This document shows, one piece after another, positions 17,612-26,761 of a DNA stretch of 64,000 nucleotides (its first letter is position 1; every line of letters starts with the position of its first letter). The notes under the pieces were generated by a model. The model was not told where the DNA came from. It was given only the letters and a program-made list of their open reading frames with translations, and did no database searches. Position numbers and translations under genes: made by a program. Location of the stretch: positions 22,795 through 86,794 of the forward strand of contig CAZELM010000020.1 in assembly GCA_964512995.1 (NCBI GenBank), written 5' to 3'. Source of the stretch: CAZELM01 sp964512995 (lineage in GTDB: Bacteria; CSSED10-310).

Positions 17612-19731
17612 TTTTTCTTCTCTGAAAACTCGGATGGCATTACAACAGATGAGCCTTTCTCTATCACGAATCGATTTTCTCTAGTAAAAAACTTGATCTC
17701 ATCACCGAGTGAGCCCTGCATTCCTTTCTTGACCATGCATTGTTCCGTATCAGAACCCTTAAGAATAATTATAGAATCTTGTGGAGCATAGGTCAATGAA
17801 GCTCCTGACGCATCGAACAATTCATGGAGTATTCGGACATTCCCATTTGCAAATACATTCCGGACAGTTCCATTTTGAGAGGTCAATTCAACGCGCATAG
17901 TATCACTCACTATCCGCCACACACCCCAATTGACTGATACGTCCTTTATAAAATCGAATTCAGATAATAATTCATTATATTTTCCTGATTCGGATTTCAC
18001 GTGAATAATCTGAACGGTTGATTCAGTTTTCTGGATCGAACTATCGGTTTGAAAAGTTATCGCATCTGATTGTTCAGGCACCGTCAGTGTCATTTCCAGG
18101 TGTTCCTTCATCTCCAAAATCTGAGTATTACGGGAATATGTAAACCGGCCTGACTTTATATGATTTTTTTCTTGCCAAAATGATGGATTTTCCCAAATTT
18201 CCGCGATCCCTGAAGCATCTTCGTAAGAAAATTTACCTCCTGTCACAACTTTGTCTTGTTGTGAAAAACTTACATTTCCATTGGCATGAATCATCTTCAA
18301 TGATTCCATATTGCTGGTAAAATCCAATCTCAGCGAATCGGCTCCAAAGATAAAATCCGATTGTCTTCCTCTCACATTTTCATTCAGACTGACGACGCTG
18401 GACAATTGATCAATTTCGACATGATTGCACTGTACAAATAGTGGATCTTTGTTATTGAAATTGGCGAAAAATATGGGAGTCTTTTGTACTGGTTTTTTTT
18501 CTGATACGGATGCCGGTGGCTGAAACTGAATATTCACATTGCCATCAGCGACACAATACCGTCGATCTGAAAAAAGATAGATCACATCAGCCGTTACAGA
18601 ATTAGATTCTCGATATTGTATCTGAGCGCTCTCAGATAATATAAACTCCTGATCTAATGGGTTATAGACAACTGAATGAGCCATTGCAAGCATCTCACCC
18701 TGCTGGAATGAAACATTACCAAATGCTGAGCCACCCAATAGTTCCCGAGTATTATAATCGAGCTGAAAACGAACCTCATCCGCATGGATGGTTAAATTTA
18801 AACGCTGCGCTCTGACATTTTTTTGGATTAAAATTTCACCGGCATTCAAATCAATACGGATGATCTCGGCAATGACATGGATGGGTGGTCTGGAATCATT
18901 CTCAGATTCATTCGGTTGAATAAAAATATCCACACCATTGGATATCATTATCTGCTGAACGATCCCGAATGAAACCTGGATAAGGCCTCCCTTCATTCGA
19001 CTGGTTCCGCTGACAATAGTTGGATTGCCCGAGTATTCGAGACGCGAGTCTGAATGATTATAAAAAATTGAGGAAGCCGTAATTTCTACATTGGAATCCA
19101 CATTAATCGGAGCATGATTAAACGCTTCAGATTTAATTTTCGATCTGATATTCCCATCAAATCGAATGGAGCTATCATCGGTATTCAAATAAATAATATC
19201 TCCAGTTGTATGATACGGACCATAAGCAATCGATACATTTTCCTTGCCTATCAAAGTCCTGTCGCTTGATCGATATGTTAAAATCTGACAATTCATCTCG
19301 ACCGCTGGTTTTCCTTCTTCCTCAATCCGGCCTGTAACATTACCTTTTATTTCAAAAACTCGATTTACCTGATCCCAGTAACCGGTGTCGGCAGCAATAT
19401 AATAACGGCGATTATCTTTTCCATAAAAAACGACTTGATTAATTTGTGTTAAAGTATGGATTTTTTCTGATGTATTAATTTGAGCTTCTGCAGCATTAAT
19501 TTCGAGTTCTGGTTTGCCTTTATCAGTAATCAAACGAGTAAATGGTTTGATCACAATTTCTGCCCGTTGTTCATTATTGGGAGTGACACGCGGGGATTCT
19601 TCCGATATACCCGATGGCTGACTGGGGAAAATCCAATCCGTGACAAATGACACGGAATATGTACCGATCAAGAGAATAATGATACCAAACGAAAGGACCA
19701 GTGTGGTCCAAATGCTTTTCTTTGAAATCAT
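17608..19731 (-). CDS. Large LptC/LptA (OstA-like) periplasmic LPS transport protein
   Basis: 707 residues with one N-terminal membrane anchor (about 8-28) and then a long beta-rich periplasmic region. LptC-type sequence comes first (INAAEAQINTSEKIHTLTQ, VVFYGKDNRRYYIAADTGYWD), followed by many repeats of the OstA kind, such as IKGNVTGRI, LIGKENVSIAYG, FDGNIRSKI, ANGNVSFSQQDKVVTGG, VFANGNVRI. Usual LptC is about 190 and LptA about 180 residues, so this looks like LptC joined to several LptA-like units in one chain. It overlaps lptB (ATGA) and the HIT gene by 4 bases each. No separate lptA is seen here. Role in LPS transport is inferred from repeats and from lptB. Confidence 0.8.
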   Translation of the reverse strand: MISKKSIWTTLVLSFGIIILLIGTYSVSFVTDWIFPSQPSGISEESPRVTPNNEQRAEIVIKPFTRLITDKGKPELEINAAEAQINTSEKIHTLTQINQVVFYGKDNRRYYIAADTGYWDQVNRVFEIKGNVTGRIEEEGKPAVEMNCQILTYRSSDRTLIGKENVSIAYGPYHTTGDIIYLNTDDSSIRFDGNIRSKIKSEAFNHAPINVDSNVEITASSIFYNHSDSRLEYSGNPTIVSGTSRMKGGLIQVSFGIVQQIMISNGVDIFIQPNESENDSRPPIHVIAEIIRIDLNAGEILIQKNVRAQRLNLTIHADEVRFQLDYNTRELLGGSAFGNVSFQQGEMLAMAHSVVYNPLDQEFILSESAQIQYRESNSVTADVIYLFSDRRYCVADGNVNIQFQPPASVSEKKPVQKTPIFFANFNNKDPLFVQCNHVEIDQLSSVVSLNENVRGRQSDFIFGADSLRLDFTSNMESLKMIHANGNVSFSQQDKVVTGGKFSYEDASGIAEIWENPSFWQEKNHIKSGRFTYSRNTQILEMKEHLEMTLTVPEQSDAITFQTDSSIQKTESTVQIIHVKSESGKYNELLSEFDFIKDVSVNWGVWRIVSDTMRVELTSQNGTVRNVFANGNVRILHELFDASGASLTYAPQDSIIILKGSDTEQCMVKKGMQGSLGDEIKFFTRENRFVIEKGSSVVMPSEFSEKKK

Positions 19732-20234
19732 TCAGAAGGAGCATCCTTCACATTCTGAAATGGAATAATCAATCGATCATAGGTGTTCGACAACAATTCG
19801 GGGATCACACGCAACTCCCCACAGGTTGTAATAAAATTTGTATCTCCACTCCATCTCGGCATCATATGAATATGCAGATGGCTATCCAATCCAGCACCGC
19901 CTGCTGAACCCAGGTTGACACCGATGTTAAATCCATCCGGATCATACACTTCTCTTAAAATTTTCTCTGAAATACGAATCCAGTGGCTTAACTCAGAGAG
20001 GACATCGATTTCCAATGGAATGAAACTGGGAACATGCTGAATGGGAACGATCATGATATGTCCATTATTATAGGGGTATCGATTCAAAACAACACCGACT
20101 AAATGTGTTTTTACTAAAACAAGATTCTCTTTGTTTTCGGATTGGCTGAGCGCTTTACATAAAAAGCAATCTGACAATTTGGCTCCCTCCAGGTATTTCA
20201 TACGCCATGGCGCTAATAAAACATGTCGTGTCAT
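19728..20234 (-). CDS. HIT-family nucleotide phosphorylase/hydrolase
   Basis: 168 residues with the histidine-triad motif HLHIHMMPRW near residue 120, a CFLC segment near 23 and APWRMKYL at the N terminus. This set resembles diadenosine tetraphosphate phosphorylases of the bacterial/actinobacterial type, which break down Ap4A; other HIT hydrolases are possible. RBS GAGAGTGAAAG before ATG 20234. It heads the run HIT-lptCA-lptB-rpoN-hpf. Confidence 0.88.
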   Translation of the reverse strand: MTRHVLLAPWRMKYLEGAKLSDCFLCKALSQSENKENLVLVKTHLVGVVLNRYPYNNGHIMIVPIQHVPSFIPLEIDVLSELSHWIRISEKILREVYDPDGFNIGVNLGSAGGAGLDSHLHIHMMPRWSGDTNFITTCGELRVIPELLSNTYDRLIIPFQNVKDAPSE

Positions 20235-20592
20235 CTTTCACTCTCACTTCCAGAAATAACCATATCATAAGTTTATGTAATTATTAATACCGAGACATGA
20301 ACAATATCGGTTCTGGATAAAACGTTAATCCCAATAATCGGTGAGGAATATAAAATTCTGCATGATCAGATAGAATACGAACATCAAAACAGGCAGCAAT
20401 CATTGAGTGATGAAATGGGAAACACGGATTCATTCCAGCCGCACGACGGATAGTCAAACAAAACTAACAATTAATGTGGAGCTGAAAGGTCAACATAATC
20501 CAAAAACTCAGCTAAACAACGAAAGAGGCTGTTTCAGTCGGAACAGCCTCTTCTATAATTGATAATCAGATAGTAGGGTATCTGGTTAGATA
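20235..20592. other. 358-base gap between rpsA and the HIT gene; contains the rpsA terminator hairpin
   Basis: The gap holds a perfect 11-bp hairpin, AAGAGGCTGTT (20523-20533) with AACAGCCTCTT (20542-20552), about 40 bases beyond the rpsA stop on the minus strand. The following bases are only moderately T-rich, so termination strength is uncertain. The remaining bases should hold the promoter of the HIT-lpt operon, but I could not find a convincing -35/-10 pair. No gene is seen. Confidence 0.6.
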
Positions 20593-22473
20593 TTACTCCT
20601 CGTTTTGACCTAGGGCTTTATCTTCTGAAATCTCGTTGGGTTTTTTGTCCGTCTTGGGAGGGAACTTCTTTTTGGATGGAAGATTAATATCAGAAGGCTC
20701 AAATCCAATATTTCGCAACAAGTCTTCTGTGTTTATCACATCTGCCATGGTAGACCGGCCAACCTTGAGATCCTGTTCCATGATGCCCTCGTCCGCTTCG
20801 AGTCGTTCCATCTCTTCCTGAAATGCCCGAACAGACAGACCAATTCGTCGTTCTTCAACATCGACCTTTATCACCTTCATGGTCAATTCATCACCGGATT
20901 TGCACACATCTTCCGGCCGATCAACACGATCTTTGCTCAATTCGGAGATATGAACCAATCCCTCGATACCACCTTCCAATTCAACAAAAGCTCCGAATTC
21001 AGTTAATCGGACGACCCGTCCTTTTACATTATTACCAATAAAAAATCGATCTTCCGCTTCTTTCCATGGATTTTCCTGAAGCTGTTTTAGGCCGAGAGAG
21101 AGTCGTTCATTTTCTACATCGATATCCAGAACCACAGTCTCCACTACATCACCCTTCTTGAGCAACTCGCTGGGATGATTAATTCTGCGTGTCCAGGACA
21201 TGTCGGAGATATGAATCAAACCATCGATTCCTTCCTCGAGTTCAACAAAAGCACCGAAATTTGTTAGGTTGCGAACTTTTCCTTCCACTCGGGTCCCTTT
21301 GGGATATTTCTCTTCGACCAACGCCCATGGATTGGTTTCACATTGTTTCATGCCCAAGCTGATTCGTTTATTTGACTTGTCGAGATCCAGAACCATAGCC
21401 TCAACGGTATCTCCAATAGCTACGATTTTTGAGGGATGTCGAACTCTCCGTGTCCACGACATTTCAGATACATGTACCAATCCTTCGACACCTTCTTCCA
21501 GTTCCACAAAGGCACCATAATCCGTCAAGCTGATAATTTTCCCGCTTACACGACTCCCAATTGGATATTTCTGCTCGACCGCTTGCCATGGATCTTGTGT
21601 TGTCTGCTTTAATCCCAATGAAACACGTTCAGCATCCTGATCGAATTTGAGTACCATTACCTTGATTTTATCACCGATGTTTAAAATCTCACTGGGATGA
21701 TTTATCCGACCCCAGGACATATCTGTGATATGCAATAGGCCGTCGATTCCACCCAGATCTATGAAGGCTCCATATTCTGTGATATTCTTAACAATGCCTT
21801 CAACAATGGCACTTTCTTTCAGAGAATCAAGTGTTTTTTCTTTCAGATCATGGCGTTCATCTTCCAGAATGACACGTCGAGAAAGAACGATATTGCCACG
21901 ACGCTTGTTCAGTTTGATGACTCTCATTCGCAGCGTCTGTCCGATCAATCGTTCCGGGTCCCGAACAGGTCTTAGATCGATCTGAGATCCGGGAAGGAAT
22001 GCCCGGACACCGATATCCACGGTCAGTCCACCTTTTATCCGTTCGATAACTCGTCCTTCAATGACATCACCGTTATCGTAGACTCGGCTGATTTCGTCCC
22101 AAATCTTGATCTTGTCAGCTTTTTCTTTGGATAAAACGATAAGACCGTCAGAATCTTCGGATTTTTCCAGGTAGACATCAATTTCATCGCCAACTTTGAG
22201 TTTTTCAGCTTCCAGCATGTTTCGAAATTCTTCGATCGGGATAATCCCTTCCGATTTGTAACCGACATCGACCAAGACTTCATTTTCATTAATCTGCAGA
22301 ACTCTGCCACGTACTACTTGCCCTTCAGTGATGTTCTGAAAGGATTTTTCATAGAAATCATTCATCAAATCCGCATCAATGTCAGCATTCCACTCCGTAT
22401 CCAATTGTTGAATCTTCCCCCGCATATCATCGGGCATGGTTTTGTCAGTGCCTTGATTGACCACATTACTCAT
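20593..22473 (-). CDS. rpsA: 30S ribosomal protein bS1
   Basis: Brings mRNA to the ribosome and unfolds structured leaders. 626 residues with six S1 domains, easily seen by the repeated pattern GAFVELEEGVEGLVHVSEMSW / GAFIDLGGIDGLLHITDMSW and LGLKQ endings. E. coli S1 has 557 residues and also six domains; the extra length is mainly a charged, Ser/Lys-rich C-terminal tail of about 60 residues. GGGGAGGT RBS upstream. It follows cmk as in E. coli, with a structured leader of about 130 bases between them. Confidence 0.97.
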   Translation of the reverse strand: MSNVVNQGTDKTMPDDMRGKIQQLDTEWNADIDADLMNDFYEKSFQNITEGQVVRGRVLQINENEVLVDVGYKSEGIIPIEEFRNMLEAEKLKVGDEIDVYLEKSEDSDGLIVLSKEKADKIKIWDEISRVYDNGDVIEGRVIERIKGGLTVDIGVRAFLPGSQIDLRPVRDPERLIGQTLRMRVIKLNKRRGNIVLSRRVILEDERHDLKEKTLDSLKESAIVEGIVKNITEYGAFIDLGGIDGLLHITDMSWGRINHPSEILNIGDKIKVMVLKFDQDAERVSLGLKQTTQDPWQAVEQKYPIGSRVSGKIISLTDYGAFVELEEGVEGLVHVSEMSWTRRVRHPSKIVAIGDTVEAMVLDLDKSNKRISLGMKQCETNPWALVEEKYPKGTRVEGKVRNLTNFGAFVELEEGIDGLIHISDMSWTRRINHPSELLKKGDVVETVVLDIDVENERLSLGLKQLQENPWKEAEDRFFIGNNVKGRVVRLTEFGAFVELEGGIEGLVHISELSKDRVDRPEDVCKSGDELTMKVIKVDVEERRIGLSVRAFQEEMERLEADEGIMEQDLKVGRSTMADVINTEDLLRNIGFEPSDINLPSKKKFPPKTDKKPNEISEDKALGQNEE

Positions 22474-22610
22474 ATATCCAAAAGACCTCCCCTTGATTCC
22501 AGTGTTCCCAGCTGATTTTAATTAGATACCGGGAACACCTTAATATTACCGGCATTCTATTTTTGCCGGTTGAAGCGTTCACTATATACTAATAAAAACG
22601 CTCACTTCAA
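22474..22610 (-). promoter_or_regulatory. Structured leader and possible promoter of rpsA
   Basis: Between cmk and rpsA on the minus strand: TTGAAG (22610-22605) and TATAGT (22586-22581), 18 bases apart, a possible promoter. Three inverted repeats: AGCGTT/AACGCT (22574-22579 with 22597-22602), ACCGGCA/TGCCGGT (22548-22554 with 22564-22570) and GTGTTCCC/GGGAACAC (22502-22509 with 22531-22538). The last two would lie in the mRNA leader. S1 is known to repress its own leader in E. coli; whether this one does is inference. Confidence 0.45.
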
Positions 22611-23296
22611 GCATTCTTCATATTTTTTTTGTTTACCTGCGAAACAATGATCTCAACAACCTCGTCGACCCTAAGTTCAGTACAATCAATTGGGTATGCA
22701 TCGGATGCTGGTTTCAGTGGAGCGATTTCGCGATTTGAATCTTGAGTATCACGATCCAAAATATCTTGGTGTATTTCATCGTAAGGTGCAGAATATCCAC
22801 GGGCATTCTGCTCCAGCCATCTTCTTCGAGCACGTTCCATTGGAGATGCATAAAGAAAAAATTTCCAGAGAGCATCCGGGAAGACGACGGTTCCCATATC
22901 ACGACCTTCAGCGACAATCCGTCCCTTCTCTCCTATTTGTCGTTGTCTGATTGAACAGAATTCTCGGATGGATTTTATCGCGGAGTATTCAGACGCGATT
23001 CGACTCATTTCAGGTCTGCGGATTTCATCGGTGATGTCAATATTGTCCAATTTGATGGTCAACCCATCCACTTGGAACACCATTTCCAGAATAATTTCAC
23101 GAAGATATTCTTGAATCCGATGGAAATCACTGGAAGAAATGCCTCGGTTTACAGCACCATAAGCAATCGCTCGATACATCGCTCCAGTATCCAAATACCC
23201 ATAGTTCAAAGCAAGCGCTGTTTTGCGAGCCACCGTACTCTTGCCCGCACCGGCTGGGCCATCGATCGTCACAACTTCCAATAATGCTAATCCCAT
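22607..23296 (-). CDS. cmk: Cytidylate kinase
   Basis: Phosphorylates CMP and dCMP with ATP. 229 residues: P-loop IDGPAGAGKST near 11-21, YLDTGAMYRAIAYGA near 34, GRDMGTVVFPDALWKFFLYASP near 129, and R-rich lid RARRRW. Its start lies inside the 3' end of der (10-base overlap). The order der-cmk-rpsA suggests one transcript. Confidence 0.96.
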   Translation of the reverse strand: MGLALLEVVTIDGPAGAGKSTVARKTALALNYGYLDTGAMYRAIAYGAVNRGISSSDFHRIQEYLREIILEMVFQVDGLTIKLDNIDITDEIRRPEMSRIASEYSAIKSIREFCSIRQRQIGEKGRIVAEGRDMGTVVFPDALWKFFLYASPMERARRRWLEQNARGYSAPYDEIHQDILDRDTQDSNREIAPLKPASDAYPIDCTELRVDEVVEIIVSQVNKKNMKNA

Positions 23297-24645
23297 CTTT
23301 TCCCTCGGTGTTCATGTTTATGTCGAAAAACAAGTCGAATAGGCCATCCCTCAAACTGAAACGCTTCCCGGATCTGATTGGCAAGAAATCGTCGATAACT
23401 AAAATGGATTTCCTGACGGCTGTTGGTAAAAATAAGAAACGTAGGAGGCATCTGAGAAATTTGTGTTGAATAATACATCTTTAATGGATGCCGGGAATCT
23501 CTGCGGGGTGGAGGATGACGAAGTAGCGCATCATGGAGAAATTTGTTCAACTGCGTCGTTGGAATGGGACTTTTAGCAAATGTCATTATCCGATCAATCA
23601 AATCGAATATCTTGGAGATTCTATGTTTCTCCTTTGCTGAAATGGCCAAAAAAGGCGCCCAACTCAAAAATGGGAATTTTCGATCATATTCATCTTTTAA
23701 TTCAGTATATGATTTCAAGGTTCTATCCGTTAAATCCCATTTATTGGCCGCAACCAAACATCCTTTACCCGCTTCCAGGATATATCCAGCGATCTTTGTA
23801 TCCTGAGCTGTTACTCCGGCAGATATATCAAAAATGAGAAGAGCGATATCGCACCGCTCAATGCTCCTTCGGGCCATCATCGATGATAATCGATCTAACT
23901 TATTCTCTATTCGACCAATCCGCCGTAATCCCGCAGTATCGATAAAGCGATATTGACGCTGATGGAACTGTACTACTGAATCGATAGAATCCCGAGTAGT
24001 ACCTGGAATCTCAGTGACAATATGCCGTTCATCTCCAAGAAGGGCATTTATCAGAGAAGATTTGCCAACATTGGGCCGACCCACAACGGCAATCTTGGGT
24101 TCTGATTGAATCTCGGGGGCGATAATCAGAGTATCCTTGAATGGGACTTTCAACAGGTCAGAAAGTTTGTAAAGCAGATCGGAAATCCCGATATTATGTT
24201 CAGCAGATACCGGAATCGGTTCACCAACACCCAATTTTGTGAACTCATACAAATCCATCTGTTGCTTTTCAGTATCTGTCTTATTCGCAACAAAGATAAC
24301 CGGTTTCTCACTTGCTCGGACAAGTTTTCCGATTTCGTCGTCACCGACCATTACCCCCATTCGAACATCAACGACGAATATGAGGATATCCGCTTCGTTC
24401 AATGCAACCAGGCTTTGTTTCTGCGCTTCCAGGGCAGGAAGACTATCAATGATTTCGGAATCAATACCTCCCGTATCAACCAATATGATTTCTTTTTCCC
24501 CAAATGTCAGTTTTCGTTCCCTGCGGTCACGGGTAACGCCAGGCGTATCCTCCACAATCGCTTCCCGGGAATGCGACAATCGATTGAAGAGTGTTGATTT
24601 TCCGACATTCACCCGGCCAACGATGCAAACTTTTATTGCTCCCAT
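23287..24645 (-). CDS. der: Ribosome-assembly GTPase Der (EngA)
   Basis: Essential double-GTPase that helps 50S assembly. 452 residues with two G domains: first G1 GRVNVGKST (normally GRPNVGKST; Pro is Val here) and DTGG near 58, second G1 GRPNVGKSS near 188, DTAGLRR and NKWDL, then the C-terminal KH-like domain (TQLNKFLHDALLRHPPP). It overlaps the upstream secreted-protein gene by 13 bases and cmk by 10. Confidence 0.97.
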   Translation of the reverse strand: MGAIKVCIVGRVNVGKSTLFNRLSHSREAIVEDTPGVTRDRRERKLTFGEKEIILVDTGGIDSEIIDSLPALEAQKQSLVALNEADILIFVVDVRMGVMVGDDEIGKLVRASEKPVIFVANKTDTEKQQMDLYEFTKLGVGEPIPVSAEHNIGISDLLYKLSDLLKVPFKDTLIIAPEIQSEPKIAVVGRPNVGKSSLINALLGDERHIVTEIPGTTRDSIDSVVQFHQRQYRFIDTAGLRRIGRIENKLDRLSSMMARRSIERCDIALLIFDISAGVTAQDTKIAGYILEAGKGCLVAANKWDLTDRTLKSYTELKDEYDRKFPFLSWAPFLAISAKEKHRISKIFDLIDRIMTFAKSPIPTTQLNKFLHDALLRHPPPRRDSRHPLKMYYSTQISQMPPTFLIFTNSRQEIHFSYRRFLANQIREAFQFEGWPIRLVFRHKHEHRGKRWD

Positions 24646-25316
24646 GAATTCATTTTCTCCTTAAAATCCCGTTGTCCTCTGATGCCGGTTTCAGATTCTT
24701 CTGATCGATTGTATATAATATCAATAAGTTGTGCTGCAATCTTACAGACAGGAGGATGAAGTAACGCATCCATCGACCTGGGTGACTTTGGCATCGGATC
24801 CCGAAAAAAGCCGAATATCCGAAGCACTGGCATAGAAAGCGAACTGGTTTCTTCGCTCTGCCAGATGATTTTATTCGATCGAGCATTATAAATAAAAACA
24901 TGAAGATCTACGCGAATTGGAACTTTACTTACTCCAAGTATCAAAGCTCCTTCTCTCCTGTCCATTTCCATTCCCAGGTATGTCAGCCCACCACCTATCA
25001 CCCACTCAATCTCGTTTGCATTCCATATCTGTTGCTGTATGGATGTTATGTTTTCAGAACTTAATGATTCTCTCAATCCGAATTCCTTTTCATTTTTGTT
25101 CAGGAACTGAACACGATCCAATACAGTTATCTGGCGCAGGGTCATTTTCTTTTCGAGTATCCATGTTGCCTCATCCGCCATCGACTGAACTATTTCCGAA
25201 TTGGGCACGAAGGGAATCACTAGCACTTTTTTCGAATCGGATGCATCCGTCGATCCGATACATAGCAAAAAAATGATCATGAAAGTAAAAGCAAAGTCAG
25301 TTTTCAAACGATTCAT
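24633..25316 (-). CDS. Secreted protein of unknown function
   Basis: 227 residues with a clear signal peptide (about 1-26, FTFMIIFLLCIGSTDAS). The mature part has a CsgG/FlgT-like look: VLVIPFVPNSEIVQ, then ILEKKMTLRQITVLDR, WVIGGGLTYLG and IYNARSNKIIWQSEET, reminiscent of proteins that assemble at the outer membrane. This is a weak resemblance only. It overlaps the der start by 13 bases. The 200-base gap before it (25317-25516) has no other gene and no clear promoter. Confidence 0.65.
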   Translation of the reverse strand: MNRLKTDFAFTFMIIFLLCIGSTDASDSKKVLVIPFVPNSEIVQSMADEATWILEKKMTLRQITVLDRVQFLNKNEKEFGLRESLSSENITSIQQQIWNANEIEWVIGGGLTYLGMEMDRREGALILGVSKVPIRVDLHVFIYNARSNKIIWQSEETSSLSMPVLRIFGFFRDPMPKSPRSMDALLHPPVCKIAAQLIDIIYNRSEESETGIRGQRDFKEKMNSWEQ

Positions 25317-25516
25317 CCTGATGACATCCTCCCAGGAAACCGAACGGGATTTTTCATTGCGGGCAAATCCTCAAGATCAAATATACATGGGATTTATTTG
25401 AAAGAAAACGATAAGGAAATCCATCATCAGTCATGAAAGATCAATCCATCAATTTTTAGATGAGCAGACATAAGTGTTACTCACACCGGAAATAGCACCA
25501 CAATAGCAATCCTTTT

Positions 25517-26761
25517 CTAATCAAACTCCCTGCGATCTATCAATTTCCCAAGTCGCATCAATGCATTCAAAACATCTTCTCCGGATACCGCCCTTCCCCC
25601 TTGGAAATTTCCATTTTCATCAAGTTCCAACAAACCCAATCGAAGACAATCGATCACGGCATCATAGGCATAATGTTCGAGCAAGATGTCAGAAGGTATT
25701 ATCTCACTAGTTGTTTCAGAATCGATCTTAGAACTCAATATCAACTCATGTAAAGCCAGTGCAAGTTCCATTCTCCGGATTCTTCTTTTGGGCATGAACC
25801 GATGATCTCTTCCAACATCCATGATTCCTGCAGTAACTACAGCTCGAATCGCTTCGCCCGCCCATGAATCGGATATATCGATCATGACCGGGCTTCCCGA
25901 GGAATCCATCGGCACATTGAATCGCCACACTACCAGTGCGGCAAAATCTTCCCGGGTCACCCATGGCTCATCATTTATATTCTTTATTCGATCGGGTAAG
26001 TGTCGAATCAACCAGGACTTTTTAGCTCGAGTATAGTCCTCAAAATACTTTTCATTGAATTCATATTCCAGCGCTTTATGAAATGACTGGACCGCCTGTT
26101 GATCATTTCCAATTGCTTCATTTGCCTTACCAAAAAACCATAGCAATTCTGCATTCAGATTTTCGAGTCCAAAAGTTTGGCAGGCAGTGATCAGTTCTTC
26201 ATTTCTTTTATCTTCAGATAATAAGTGTACCTCCCGTGTAGCCCATTCCAATTGAAAGGGAAAGAGCGAATTTCGGAGATGTATGATCTGACTGGCATCC
26301 TCACGTCTTCCCTGATCCATGAGATCCAAAAACTCCCCTTGCCAGATAACATCAATGGATGCGCTGATGTCGGCATTCTCTTCAATCACCTCAGAGGGAA
26401 GTTCCGATATTTGATCGATGGCTCTTATTAACATCATTGCATCCTGGTATTTTCCATTTCGGTATTTCATTTCGATCATCAGTTGCATGAGCGGCCAGCA
26501 CAATTCGACCTGAGAGGCATTGTTCTGAAGGAATTGATCCAATGCATCCATCTGATCTCCATTCAGCAATTCACATGCTTCCCGTGTCAATACCGCACAA
26601 GATTGATCCAGCAATTCTTTATTCAGTGACCGCTGCCGACATACAAGACCGGATGATCGACGGTGGGTTTCCCTCATGTCATATCGCAACGAAGTACATG
26701 CACTCGCAAACAATACTCCCCACAATATCCCGATAATATATCTGAACGTGAATGTTTTCAT
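25517..26761 (-). CDS. Lipoprotein with an SLH-type module
   Basis: 414 residues starting at ATG 26761, which overlaps the hflX stop as ATGA; a TTG at 26773 is an alternative but has no RBS. Signal peptide with lipobox LFASAC (Cys about residue 22). The middle is helical and TPR-like. Near the C terminus an S-layer-homology motif is visible (DISDSWAGEAIRAVVTAGI, then FMPKRRIRRMELALALHELI), which in other proteins binds cell-wall polymers. A role in anchoring at the cell envelope is plausible, not shown. Confidence 0.75.
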   Translation of the reverse strand: MKTFTFRYIIGILWGVLFASACTSLRYDMRETHRRSSGLVCRQRSLNKELLDQSCAVLTREACELLNGDQMDALDQFLQNNASQVELCWPLMQLMIEMKYRNGKYQDAMMLIRAIDQISELPSEVIEENADISASIDVIWQGEFLDLMDQGRREDASQIIHLRNSLFPFQLEWATREVHLLSEDKRNEELITACQTFGLENLNAELLWFFGKANEAIGNDQQAVQSFHKALEYEFNEKYFEDYTRAKKSWLIRHLPDRIKNINDEPWVTREDFAALVVWRFNVPMDSSGSPVMIDISDSWAGEAIRAVVTAGIMDVGRDHRFMPKRRIRRMELALALHELILSSKIDSETTSEIIPSDILLEHYAYDAVIDCLRLGLLELDENGNFQGGRAVSGEDVLNALMRLGKLIDRREFD

